Assembly (NCBI GenBank): GCA_023422485.1
Contig: JAGTAM010000255.1
Coordinates: 1-5,769 of the forward strand
From: Pseudomonadota bacterium
Lineage (GTDB): Bacteria; Pseudomonadota; Alphaproteobacteria; Rhizobiales; Beijerinckiaceae
Direction of reading: 5' to 3'
Length of the DNA: 5,769 nucleotides
Under the pieces are notes generated by a model. That model saw only the letters and a list, made by a program, of their open reading frames with translations. It did no database searches and was not told the origin of the DNA. Below are positions 1-5,769 of this stretch, one piece after another. The position numbers and the translations under genes are program-made. Every line of letters begins with the position of its first letter. Position 1 is the stretch's first letter.

Positions 1-13
1 TGGAGTCAGGCGT

Positions 14-2248
14 ATGGGCTCGGTTCGCACTCTCGTCGGCGTCCGCGCCCTGCGGACGATGGCGCTGGCAGGCGCCTCACTGCTCGCTCTCACCGCAGGC
101 GCCGCGGCGCAGCAGGCGACCGCGCGCCTGGAAGAGTTGTCGGTCGAGGGCAGCGGCCGGGGCGCCGGCGCCACCGGCGGCGGTCAATCCGCCCAGCGCG
201 GCGCGGACGGGCGTGCGGCGCCCGAGGATCCGCGCGGCCCGGTTACGGGCTACGTCGCCACCCGCTCGGCCACCGCGACCAAGACCAACACCCCGCTGAT
301 CGAGACCCCGCAATCGATCACCGTGGTCGGCCGCGAGCAGATCGACGCGCAGAAGGCGCAGACGCTGACCCAGGCGACGCAGTACACGGCCGGCGTCTAT
401 TCCGGCACCTTCGGCGCCGACACCCGCGTCGACTACTTCACCCTGCGCGGCTTCATCGCCAGCGATTACGGCATCTACCGCGACGGTCTGCAGGTGCTGA
501 ACTACGGCTTCGGCACCTTCAAGGTCGAGACCTTCGGCCTGGAACGGATCGAGGTGCTGCGCGGCCCCGCAGCCGTGCTGTTCGGCGCCGGCAATCCGGG
601 CGGCATCATCAACCAGATCACGAAACGCCCCACGACCCAGCCCTTCGGGTATGTCGAGGTCGGCGGCGGCTCGTTCGGGCAGGTCTACGGCGCCTTCGAC
701 ATCGGCGGCCCGGTCGACGATTCCGGCCACTGGTTCTACCGTCTGACGGGCTTCGGGCGGCAGGGCGGGACCCAGGTCGAGGGCGCGCCCGACGACCGGG
801 CCTACATCGCGCCGGCCCTGACCTACCGCCCGGATGCCGGCACCTCGCTCACCCTGCTGACGAGCTACCAGCGCGACTCGACCGCGGTGACGGCCAACTT
901 CCTGCCCTATCTCGGCACCGCTCGGCCGAACCTGAGCGGGCTGCGCATCCCGCGCTCGCTCAATGTCGGCGATCCCGGCATCAACACCTTCCAGCGCGAG
1001 CAGGCCTTCGCGGGCTACGAGTTCGAGCACGCCTTCAACGAGACCTGGACCTTCCGACAGAACCTCCGCTACTCGTTCAGCGACGCCTTCCAGAATTCCT
1101 ATCTCAACCAGACCGGCTACGCCGACGCGGCGCAGACCCAACTGGCGCGCTACCAGTTCCTGACGAGTGCGAAGGTCGGGATCTTCCAGGTCGACAACCA
1201 GGCCGAGGCACGCTTTTTCGACGGCTACTTCGCCCACGACCTCCTGATCGGCCTCGACTACAAGCGCTACGACCTGCACGACAACCAGGGCACCAACTTC
1301 GCGGCGGGCTACAGCGTCACCCCGCTGAGCATCATCAACCCGATCTACGGTCAGATCCTGGGCCGCCCGGCGCCCTACCTCGTCAATTCGGACACCTTCC
1401 AGCAGCTCGGCATTTACATTCAGGATCAGATCAAGCTCACGGACCGGCTGACCCTGGTGCTCGGCGGCCGCCAGGACTTCGCCGACAACGTGGTGCGCGA
1501 CCGGCTCAGCCCGACCAACAGCAGCCGCCGCAGCGACGAAGCCTTCAGCGGCCGCGCCGCCCTGATCTACAACTTCCCCGAAGGGCTCGCGCCCTATGTC
1601 AGTTACTCGACCTCGTTCCAGCCGCAGATCGGCTCGGACGCCAACGGCCGGAGCTACGCGCCGGAATACGGCGAGCAGGTTGAGGTGGGCGTCAAGTTCG
1701 AGCCCGTCGGCTACGGCTTCTTCCTGACGGCGGCGGCCTTCGACCTCGTGCGCCAGAACGTGCTGCAGCCGGTGCCCGGCACCTTCTTCAGCGCGCCGCT
1801 CGGCGAGGTGCGCTCGCGCGGCGTCGAGGTCCAGGCCGTCGCCAATCTCGCGCAGGGGCTGAACCTCGTCGGCGCCTTCACCGCCTACGACCTCCAGACC
1901 ATCAAGGGCAACGCCGATCAGGTCGGCCGCACCCCGACCCGCATCCCCGAAGTGCTGGCCTCGGTCTTTGCCGACTACACCATCCCGACCGGCGATTGGC
2001 GCGGCTTCGGCTTCGGCGGCGGCGTCCGCTATGTCGGGCGCTCCTTCGCCGACGTCGCCAACACCCTGACGGTGCCGGAATACGTGCTGTTCGACGCGCA
2101 GATCCACTACACCTGGGACAACTGGCGCGCGGCGATCAACGCCACCAACATCGGCGACCGCCGCTTCGTCTCCTCCTGCATCTCGGCCAACGAGTGCTTC
2201 TACGGCGAGGCCCGCCGCGTGCTGGCGAGCGTGAGCTACAAGTGGTGA
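14..2248 (+). CDS. TonB-dependent siderophore receptor (FhuA-like, hydroxamate/ferrichrome type)
   Basis: This 744-residue outer-membrane receptor would import a ferric siderophore using TonB-ExbBD energy. Residues 1-32 form a signal peptide: Arg5, Arg11 and Arg14, a hydrophobic core, and Ala-Ala-Ala before Gln33. A TonB box (EELSVEG, 40-46) follows at once, then a Gly/Ala/Arg-rich linker (about 47-78). The plug spans about 90-208 and carries IETPQSITVV (96-105), LERIEVLRGP (176-185) and GAGNPGGIIN (191-200). The rest is a beta-barrel ending in YKW, the usual C-terminal aromatic. Cys722 and Cys728 in the last strand/loop region, followed by FYGEARR, match FhuA-type hydroxamate receptors; this points to ferrichrome-like substrates but does not prove it. 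There is no N-terminal signalling (STN) domain, so it should transport without sigma-factor signalling. ATG 14 is preferred over ATG 59 because the latter loses all positive charges of the leader, and GGAG lies 8 bases upstream of ATG 14. The promoter lies outside the window. Confidence 0.93.
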   Translation: MGSVRTLVGVRALRTMALAGASLLALTAGAAAQQATARLEELSVEGSGRGAGATGGGQSAQRGADGRAAPEDPRGPVTGYVATRSATATKTNTPLIETPQSITVVGREQIDAQKAQTLTQATQYTAGVYSGTFGADTRVDYFTLRGFIASDYGIYRDGLQVLNYGFGTFKVETFGLERIEVLRGPAAVLFGAGNPGGIINQITKRPTTQPFGYVEVGGGSFGQVYGAFDIGGPVDDSGHWFYRLTGFGRQGGTQVEGAPDDRAYIAPALTYRPDAGTSLTLLTSYQRDSTAVTANFLPYLGTARPNLSGLRIPRSLNVGDPGINTFQREQAFAGYEFEHAFNETWTFRQNLRYSFSDAFQNSYLNQTGYADAAQTQLARYQFLTSAKVGIFQVDNQAEARFFDGYFAHDLLIGLDYKRYDLHDNQGTNFAAGYSVTPLSIINPIYGQILGRPAPYLVNSDTFQQLGIYIQDQIKLTDRLTLVLGGRQDFADNVVRDRLSPTNSSRRSDEAFSGRAALIYNFPEGLAPYVSYSTSFQPQIGSDANGRSYAPEYGEQVEVGVKFEPVGYGFFLTAAAFDLVRQNVLQPVPGTFFSAPLGEVRSRGVEVQAVANLAQGLNLVGAFTAYDLQTIKGNADQVGRTPTRIPEVLASVFADYTIPTGDWRGFGFGGGVRYVGRSFADVANTLTVPEYVLFDAQIHYTWDNWRAAINATNIGDRRFVSSCISANECFYGEARRVLASVSYKW

Positions 2249-2254
2249 GTCGCC

Positions 2255-2278
2255 GCAGGGCCCGTCCGCGGGCCCTGC
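2255..2278 (+). terminator. GC-rich hairpin after the receptor gene, probable terminator
   Basis: A perfect inverted repeat begins 7 bases after the receptor stop codon. The 9-bp arms are GCAGGGCCC (2255-2263) and GGGCCCTGC (2270-2278). One further G-C pair (2264/2269) leaves a TCCG tetraloop, which in RNA fits the UNCG class. No T-tract follows, so it is not a textbook intrinsic terminator. In high-GC genomes such hairpins often serve as terminators or 3'-end stabilisers. The position directly after the stop supports this reading. Confidence 0.5.
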
Positions 2279-2318
2279 ACGCGCTTGGAGGCGGCCGGCG
2301 GCCGGGCTATCTCGGGTT

Positions 2319-2345
2319 CGCTTAAGCGGATCATGAGAATCCGCT
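2319..2345. repeat. Overlapping palindrome and inverted repeat upstream of the small exported protein gene
   Basis: CGCTTAAGCG (2319-2328) is a perfect 10-bp palindrome. It overlaps a second inverted repeat, AGCGGAT (2325-2331) and ATCCGCT (2339-2345), separated by a 7-base loop. Together they lie 22-49 bases before the ATG at 2368, where an operator or 5'-UTR structure could sit. I do not recognise the sequence as a known regulator's site, and no convincing -35/-10 pair accompanies it. It could be chance, although it stands out as relatively AT-rich within a GC-rich gap. Confidence 0.3.
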
Positions 2346-2367
2346 CGCTCGAGGAACGCCTGCCGTC

Positions 2368-2835
2368 ATGATCGTCCGTCCCCTTCTCGCCGCCGCCGTG
2401 GTCGCCGGCCTCGTCTTTCCCGCCGCCGCGCAGGAGCCGGCCGCCCCGCCGCCCGCTTCGCAGGAGCCCTCGAAGGAGGCCGCGCCGCCGCGGCCGATCC
2501 GCAACGCGCCGAGCCCGCGGGCGCTGGAATTTGCCGCCTACATCTTCTCGGCGGTCAATGTCTGCGGCTACCGGCTCAACACGTCGGAGTTCGAGGCGCT
2601 GCTCGCCAAGCAGAACACGCGGCCCGAGGATGTCAGCCCGCGCGGGCCCTTCGGCAACCGGGTGATCGGCATCTTCACGCTGATGTCCAACCAGATGAAC
2701 CTCAACCGCGAGCAGTCCTGCCTCGCGGTGGCCGGGGAATACGGGCCCGAGGGGAGCGTGGTGAAGAACGTCCTGCTGCCGCCGGGCTCCGACGCGCCGC
2801 CCGCCGCGCCCGGAGGCAAGCCGGCACAGCCGTAG
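2368..2835 (+). CDS. Small exported (periplasmic) protein of unknown function, two cysteines
   Basis: I do not recognise a named family for this 155-residue protein. Residues 1-21 form a clear signal peptide: Arg4, a hydrophobic stretch 6-17, and Ala-Ala-Ala before Gln22. There is no lipobox cysteine, so it should be soluble in the periplasm or secreted. Residues 23-50 are rich in Pro, Ala and Glu and probably disordered. The likely folded core, about 51-137, contains Cys66 (NVCGYR) and Cys118 (EQSCLA), which are the only two cysteines and could form a disulfide once exported. The tail after 138 is again Pro/Ala/Gly-rich. The start is supported by GAGGAA (2351-2356), 11 bases before the ATG, and by the leader that begins there. 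A gap of 119 bases containing a probable terminator separates it from the receptor gene, and 92 bases separate it from hisC, so it may be its own transcript. The function is unknown; the coding call rests on the signal peptide, the ribosome binding site and the two well-spaced cysteines. Confidence 0.82.
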   Translation: MIVRPLLAAAVVAGLVFPAAAQEPAAPPPASQEPSKEAAPPRPIRNAPSPRALEFAAYIFSAVNVCGYRLNTSEFEALLAKQNTRPEDVSPRGPFGNRVIGIFTLMSNQMNLNREQSCLAVAGEYGPEGSVVKNVLLPPGSDAPPAAPGGKPAQP

Positions 2836-2882
2836 CGGTTGCGCGCGTCGGCGGCTCCCCGTTCACGCGAAATGCTGTAGAG

Positions 2883-2903
2883 GGACGGGGCAGACCTCCG
2901 TCC
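2883..2903 (+). other. Inverted repeat in the hisC leader
   Basis: GGACGG (2883-2888) pairs with CCGTCC (2898-2903). A G-U and a G-C pair (2889/2897 and 2890/2896) can extend the stem to about 8 bp with a 5-base loop. It ends 24 bases before the hisC ATG. No leader peptide rich in His or Tyr codons is visible in the 92-base gap, so classical attenuation is not supported. The repeat may be incidental in such GC-rich DNA. Confidence 0.22.
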
Positions 2904-2927
2904 GACTCTTCCGCTGGCCCTGGCCCC

Positions 2928-4046
2928 ATGTCCGTGATCGACCCCGTGCTTCGCCCTCAGCCGCGCCCCGGCGTGCTCGCCATCGAGGCCTACGTGCCCG
3001 GCAAGAGCGCCGCGCCGGGTGTGGCGAAGATCCACAAGCTCTCCTCCAACGAGACGCCGCTGGGCCCGAGCCCGCGGGCGATCGAGGCGGTGCGGGCCGA
3101 GGCCGCGACGCTGGCGCTGTATCCCGATGGCAGTGCCACCCGCCTGCGCGCGGCGATCGGCGCCCGCTACGGGCTCGATCCCGCCCGCATCGTCTGTGGC
3201 GCGGGCTCGGACGAGCTGCTGACCCTGCTGGCGCTCGCCTTCGTCGGTCCGGGTGACGAGGGCATCTTCTGCGAACACGGCTTCCTCGTGTACCGCATCG
3301 CGATCCTGACGGCGGGCGGCACGCCGGTGGTGGCGCCGGAGACGAACCTGACGGCGGATGTCGACGCGATCCTCGCCGCGGTGACGCCGCGCACCCGGAT
3401 CGTCTATCTCGCCAACCCCAACAACCCGACCGGCACCTACCTGCCGTTCGAGGAGGTGCGCCGCCTGCAGGCCGGCCTGCCGGGCAACGTGTTGCTCGTG
3501 CTCGACGGCGCCTATGCCGAGTATGTGCGCGCCAACGACTACACCGCCGGCCTCGAACTCGCCCTCGACGCGCCCAACGTCGTGATGACGCGCACCTTCT
3601 CGAAGATCCACGGGCTGGCGGCGCAGCGCATCGGCTGGATGGTCGGCTCCGAGGCGGTGGTCGATGCGGTCAACCGCATCCGCGGGCCGTTCAACGTCTC
3701 GGCCGCGGCCATCGCAGCGGGGGCGGCGGCGATCGCCGACGAGGCCCATGTCGCGGCGGCGGTGGCCCACAACGACGAATGGCTCGCCTGGCTCACCCGC
3801 GCGGTCGAGGCGCTCGGGCTCGCGGTGACGCCGAGCGTCGGCAACTTCCTGCTCGTCCACTTCTCCGACGCGCCCGGCCGCACGGCGGCGGAGGCGGATG
3901 CGCATCTGACGCGCGCCGGCGTGATCGTGCGGCGGGTCTCCTCCTACGGCCTGCCCAACGCCCTGCGGGTGACCGTCGGCAGCGCGGAGGCCAACCGCGC
4001 CTTCGTCGATGCGCTGACCGCCTTCCTGGGACCGCAGCGCTCGTGA
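2928..4046 (+). CDS. hisC: Histidinol-phosphate aminotransferase (possible aromatic aminotransferase)
   Basis: This cytosolic PLP enzyme of the class I/II aminotransferase fold converts imidazole-acetol phosphate and glutamate to histidinol phosphate. HisC enzymes also commonly transaminate aromatic keto acids. At 372 residues it has normal length for HisC. Visible landmarks are SSNETPLGPSP with Asn41, Tyr65 in LYPDG, Asn166 in NPNNPTG (163-169), Asp193 and Tyr196 in LDGAYAEY, the Schiff-base Lys226 in TFSKIHGLAAQRIGW, phosphate-binding Arg234, and Arg347 in ALRVTVGS near the C-terminus. The residue order and spacing match E. coli HisC (Lys214, Arg222, Asp184, Tyr187). The ATG at 2928 gives the N-terminal run into PGVLAIEAYVPGKS expected for alphaproteobacterial HisC, yet no purine-rich Shine-Dalgarno precedes it (CCCTGGCCCC). 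GTG 2934 or 2946 could be the true start but are no better. The stop overlaps the tyrC start, which implies one mRNA and coupled translation. That neighbour suggests a role in tyrosine synthesis as well as histidine synthesis (inference). Confidence 0.93.
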   Translation: MSVIDPVLRPQPRPGVLAIEAYVPGKSAAPGVAKIHKLSSNETPLGPSPRAIEAVRAEAATLALYPDGSATRLRAAIGARYGLDPARIVCGAGSDELLTLLALAFVGPGDEGIFCEHGFLVYRIAILTAGGTPVVAPETNLTADVDAILAAVTPRTRIVYLANPNNPTGTYLPFEEVRRLQAGLPGNVLLVLDGAYAEYVRANDYTAGLELALDAPNVVMTRTFSKIHGLAAQRIGWMVGSEAVVDAVNRIRGPFNVSAAAIAAGAAAIADEAHVAAAVAHNDEWLAWLTRAVEALGLAVTPSVGNFLLVHFSDAPGRTAAEADAHLTRAGVIVRRVSSYGLPNALRVTVGSAEANRAFVDALTAFLGPQRS

Positions 4047-4981
4047 GCCCGGTGGTGGAGCGCCTCGCCATCGTCGGGCTCGGTCTGATCGGCTCCTCGA
4101 TCGCCCGCGGTGCCCGGACCTACGGGCTCGCCCGCGAGATCGTGGCGGTCGACCGCGATGCCGGCGTGATCGAGCGGGTGAAGGCGCTGGGGCTGGCCGA
4201 GACGGCGAGCACCGAGGCGTCGGCGGTCGCCGGGGCCGATCTCGTCATCCTGTGCGTGCCGGTGGGCGCCATCGGCGACGTGGCGGCCCAAATCGCGCCA
4301 CACCTGAAGCCCGGCGCCGTCGTCTCCGACGTCGGCTCGGTGAAGGCGGCGGTGGTGGCGTCCGTCACCCCGAATCTCTCTGAAAAGAATCCGTTCGTGC
4401 CGGCGCATCCGGTGGCGGGCACCGAGTATTCGGGGCCGGATTCGGGCTTCGCCACCCTGTTCTCGAACCGCTGGTGCATCCTCACCCCGCCGGAGGGGGC
4501 CGACCCGGCGGCGGTGGAGCGGGTGCAGGGCCTGTGGCAGGGCCTCGGCGCCATCGTCGAGACCATGACGCCCGAGCACCACGACCTCGTTCTCGCCATC
4601 ACCAGCCACGTGCCGCACCTGATCGCCTACAACATCGTCGGCACGGCGGCCGACCTCGAAGAGGTGACGCAGTCGGAGGTCATCAAGTTCTCCGCCGGCG
4701 GTTTTCGCGATTTCACCCGCATCGCCGCCTCCGACCCGACGATGTGGCGCGACATCTTCCTGACCAACCGCGACGCGGTGCTGGAGATGCTCGGGCGCTT
4801 CAACGAGGATCTGTCGGCCCTGTCGCGGGCGATCCGCTGGGGCGACGGCGAGGCCCTGCACGACCTGTTCACCCGCACCCGCGCGATCCGCCGCGGCATC
4901 GTCGCCATGGGTCAGGAGACGGCCGAGCCGGATTTCGGGCGCGCCCGCAACGCGGCGGCGCCCGTGGCGCAGCAGAGCTGA
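4043..4981 (+). CDS. tyrC: Prephenate/arogenate (cyclohexadienyl) dehydrogenase
   Basis: This cytosolic enzyme of the TyrA family carries out oxidative decarboxylation of prephenate to 4-hydroxyphenylpyruvate, or of arogenate to tyrosine. The protein has 312 residues, starting at GTG 4043, which overlaps the hisC stop as GTGA. The N-terminal Rossmann domain shows IVGLGLIGSS (10-19) and Asp37 at the end of the second strand, which favours NAD over NADP. The catalytic-domain landmarks are His122 in AHPVAGTEYSGPDSG, His189 and His192 in TSHVPH, and GFRDFTRIAASDP with Arg222 and Arg226 followed by Trp235. By alignment from memory, His122, Glu128, His192, Arg226 and Trp235 correspond to His147, Glu153, His217, Arg250 and Trp259 of the Aquifex aeolicus enzyme. 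There is no C-terminal ACT domain and no chorismate mutase fusion. Substrate preference cannot be read from the sequence; alphaproteobacterial relatives such as Zymomonas TyrC use both substrates. An upstream ATG at 3779 is rejected because it would read 88 codons through hisC out of frame. Confidence 0.92.
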   Translation: MSPVVERLAIVGLGLIGSSIARGARTYGLAREIVAVDRDAGVIERVKALGLAETASTEASAVAGADLVILCVPVGAIGDVAAQIAPHLKPGAVVSDVGSVKAAVVASVTPNLSEKNPFVPAHPVAGTEYSGPDSGFATLFSNRWCILTPPEGADPAAVERVQGLWQGLGAIVETMTPEHHDLVLAITSHVPHLIAYNIVGTAADLEEVTQSEVIKFSAGGFRDFTRIAASDPTMWRDIFLTNRDAVLEMLGRFNEDLSALSRAIRWGDGEALHDLFTRTRAIRRGIVAMGQETAEPDFGRARNAAAPVAQQS

Positions 4982-4989
4982 AGGAGAGG
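4981..4989 (+). promoter_or_regulatory. Strong Shine-Dalgarno for the glycosyltransferase gene
   Basis: AAGGAGAGG begins on the last base of the tyrC stop codon and ends 8 bases before ATG 4998. It is the best ribosome binding site in the window and fixes the downstream start. It also supports independent, efficient translation of the third gene from a shared mRNA. Confidence 0.75.
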
Positions 4990-4997
4990 CGCGGAAA

Positions 4998-5769
4998 ATG
5001 CGGACATTCGCCATCGTGGCCGTGGTCGAGGGCGCGGCGCCCGACCTGTTCGAATGGCTCGCCTTTCACCGGGCGGTCGGCGTGCGTCACTTCGTGATCT
5101 ACGACAACGGCCTCACCGCCGAGTCGGCGGCCCTCCTGACGGCGCACCAGGGCATCGGCGTCACCACCCTGCCCTGCCCGACGCGCATCGACATGACGCC
5201 GCGGTTTGCCGGCTATAACCATTTCCTCGCCTCGCGGGCGCGGCTGTTCCGCTTCGCCGCCTTCCTCTCGCTCGACGAATTCCTGGTGCCGGCGCCCGGC
5301 CGCTCGATCCAGGACTGGATCGCCCGCATCCCGCCCCATGCCGGCGCCGTGGTGGTCAACCGACGCGTCTTCGACACCGCAGGGCCGGACGAGACCCCCG
5401 CCGGGCTCGTGCTGCGCCGCTTCCCCCGCGCCCTCGCAGACCCGGAGGACGAGGCGAACCGCCCCGTCACGGCGATCTACCGGCAGGGCGCGGTCGGCGC
5501 GATCATCGACACGGGTCTGGCGACGCTGGTCCAGGGCGAGCGGCTGATGAGCGATTTCAGCCCCGCCGCGACGGATCCGGCGCGGCCCGGCGCCGTGCTC
5601 GGCGTGCGGCAAGGCGAGATCCGGCTCAACCATTATCCCCGCCCCGCCCCGGCGGCGTCCGCGACGGGGCCGCGCGCGGAAGCCGAGTCGTGCTTCCGGA
5701 CGCAGAACTGGGTCGGGCCGACCCTCGATGAGATGCGCCACTTCCTGGCCTATGCCGAGGGGATCTGTG
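4998..5769 (+). CDS. Glycosyltransferase family 2-like protein, 3' end beyond the window
   Basis: This frame is open for 257 codons and runs off the window edge without a stop. It resembles the bacterial GT2/GT92-like family (Pfam Glyco_tranf_2_4 type), whose members transfer sugars to glycans or envelope polymers from nucleotide-sugar donors. The N-terminal half is recognisable: EWLAFHRAVGVRHFVIYDN (19-37), FAAFLSLDEFLVP (86-98), IQDWI (104-108), VVNRRVF (119-125) and LNHYPRP. Several positions usually conserved in the family differ. The N-terminal Lys-Asn/Asp-Glu is replaced by VVEG, and the DxDEF metal/donor motif reads Ser91-Leu-Asp93-Glu-Phe, so its first Asp is missing. The usual Trp in the VNWR-FG stretch is Arg122. 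It may therefore be a divergent or weakened enzyme. There is no signal peptide or membrane segment in the visible part, so it is probably cytosolic. It lies 16 bases after tyrC with a strong ribosome binding site, so it is likely co-transcribed. Donor and acceptor are unknown. Confidence 0.8.
   Translation, partial: MRTFAIVAVVEGAAPDLFEWLAFHRAVGVRHFVIYDNGLTAESAALLTAHQGIGVTTLPCPTRIDMTPRFAGYNHFLASRARLFRFAAFLSLDEFLVPAPGRSIQDWIARIPPHAGAVVVNRRVFDTAGPDETPAGLVLRRFPRALADPEDEANRPVTAIYRQGAVGAIIDTGLATLVQGERLMSDFSPAATDPARPGAVLGVRQGEIRLNHYPRPAPAASATGPRAEAESCFRTQNWVGPTLDEMRHFLAYAEGIC

Noticed and set aside
59..61. ATG 59 as the receptor start
   Set aside because: It would give a leader without any positive charge. 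The start at 14 supplies Arg5, Arg11 and Arg14 and has GGAG upstream.
77..2107. Long antisense open frame of 676 codons opposite the receptor gene
   Set aside because: In DNA of about 70% GC, stop codons are rare on the opposite strand. The translation is low-complexity Arg/Ala/Val/Asp with no recognisable domain, while the + strand product is a full-length recognisable receptor.
2317..2350. Iron-responsive operator (RirA or ICE type) near the receptor gene
   Set aside because: The bases do not fit TGA-N9-TCA or the TTTAGAA-type iron control element, and the site lies downstream of the receptor rather than in its promoter.
2839..2880. Possible sigma-70-type promoter before hisC (TTGCGC near 2839, CTGTAG at 2875)
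   Set aside because: The spacing between the two hexamers is far from 17 bases, and no better -35 lies at the right distance from CTGTAG.
2872..2880. ATG CTG TAG mini-frame in the hisC leader as a regulatory leader peptide
   Set aside because: It has only two codons, no His or Tyr codons and no ribosome binding site. Chance is sufficient.
2568..3905. Antisense open frames opposite the small exported protein, hisC and the tyrC start
   Set aside because: Their translations are Arg/Gly/Ala-rich shadows, and they cross real gene boundaries on the + strand.
3779..4042. N-terminal extension of tyrC starting at ATG 3779
   Set aside because: The 88 extra codons overlap hisC out of frame and give Arg/Ala-rich nonsense. 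The Rossmann strand begins just after GTG 4043, which forms a typical GTGA coupling.
3944..5014. Antisense 356-codon open frame opposite tyrC
   Set aside because: It is a shadow of tyrC with no family motif, and it spans two + strand gene junctions.

Overview
The window is about 70% G+C, gene-dense and coded entirely on the + strand. It reads as chromosomal DNA of an alphaproteobacterium. The wording of HisC and TyrC, and the Ala/Gly/Arg-rich export leaders, suggest a Methylobacterium/Methylorubrum-like member of the Hyphomicrobiales. That placement is inferred from protein resemblance, because no rRNA or other phylogenetic marker is present. No mobile elements, tRNAs, CRISPR arrays or phage genes are visible, and codon composition looks uniform across the genes.

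Layout: (1) 14-2248 encodes a complete TonB-dependent outer-membrane siderophore receptor of the FhuA/hydroxamate type, with signal peptide, TonB box, plug and barrel. It is followed by a strong GC-rich hairpin that probably ends its transcript. (2) 2368-2835 encodes a small exported protein of unknown function with two cysteines. (3) 2928-4046 is hisC (histidinol-phosphate / aromatic aminotransferase). (4) 4043-4981 is tyrC (prephenate/arogenate dehydrogenase), which overlaps hisC by 4 bases (GTGA). (5) From 4998 to the window edge lies the 5' part of a family-2-like glycosyltransferase. Its start follows a strong Shine-Dalgarno sequence, 16 bases after the tyrC stop. It has no stop inside the window.

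How the genes work together: hisC and tyrC form a tightly coupled amino-acid unit. TyrC makes 4-hydroxyphenylpyruvate from prephenate, or tyrosine from arogenate. An adjacent HisC-type aminotransferase can supply the transamination step of tyrosine synthesis as well as its histidine-pathway step. The glycosyltransferase appears to be co-transcribed with them, but no metabolic link is evident. The receptor and the small exported protein look like independent envelope functions.

I found no clear new system. The items most worth a second look are the altered catalytic motifs of the glycosyltransferase, the hisC-tyrC coupling with a hisC start that lacks a Shine-Dalgarno sequence, and the uncharacterised two-cysteine exported protein.
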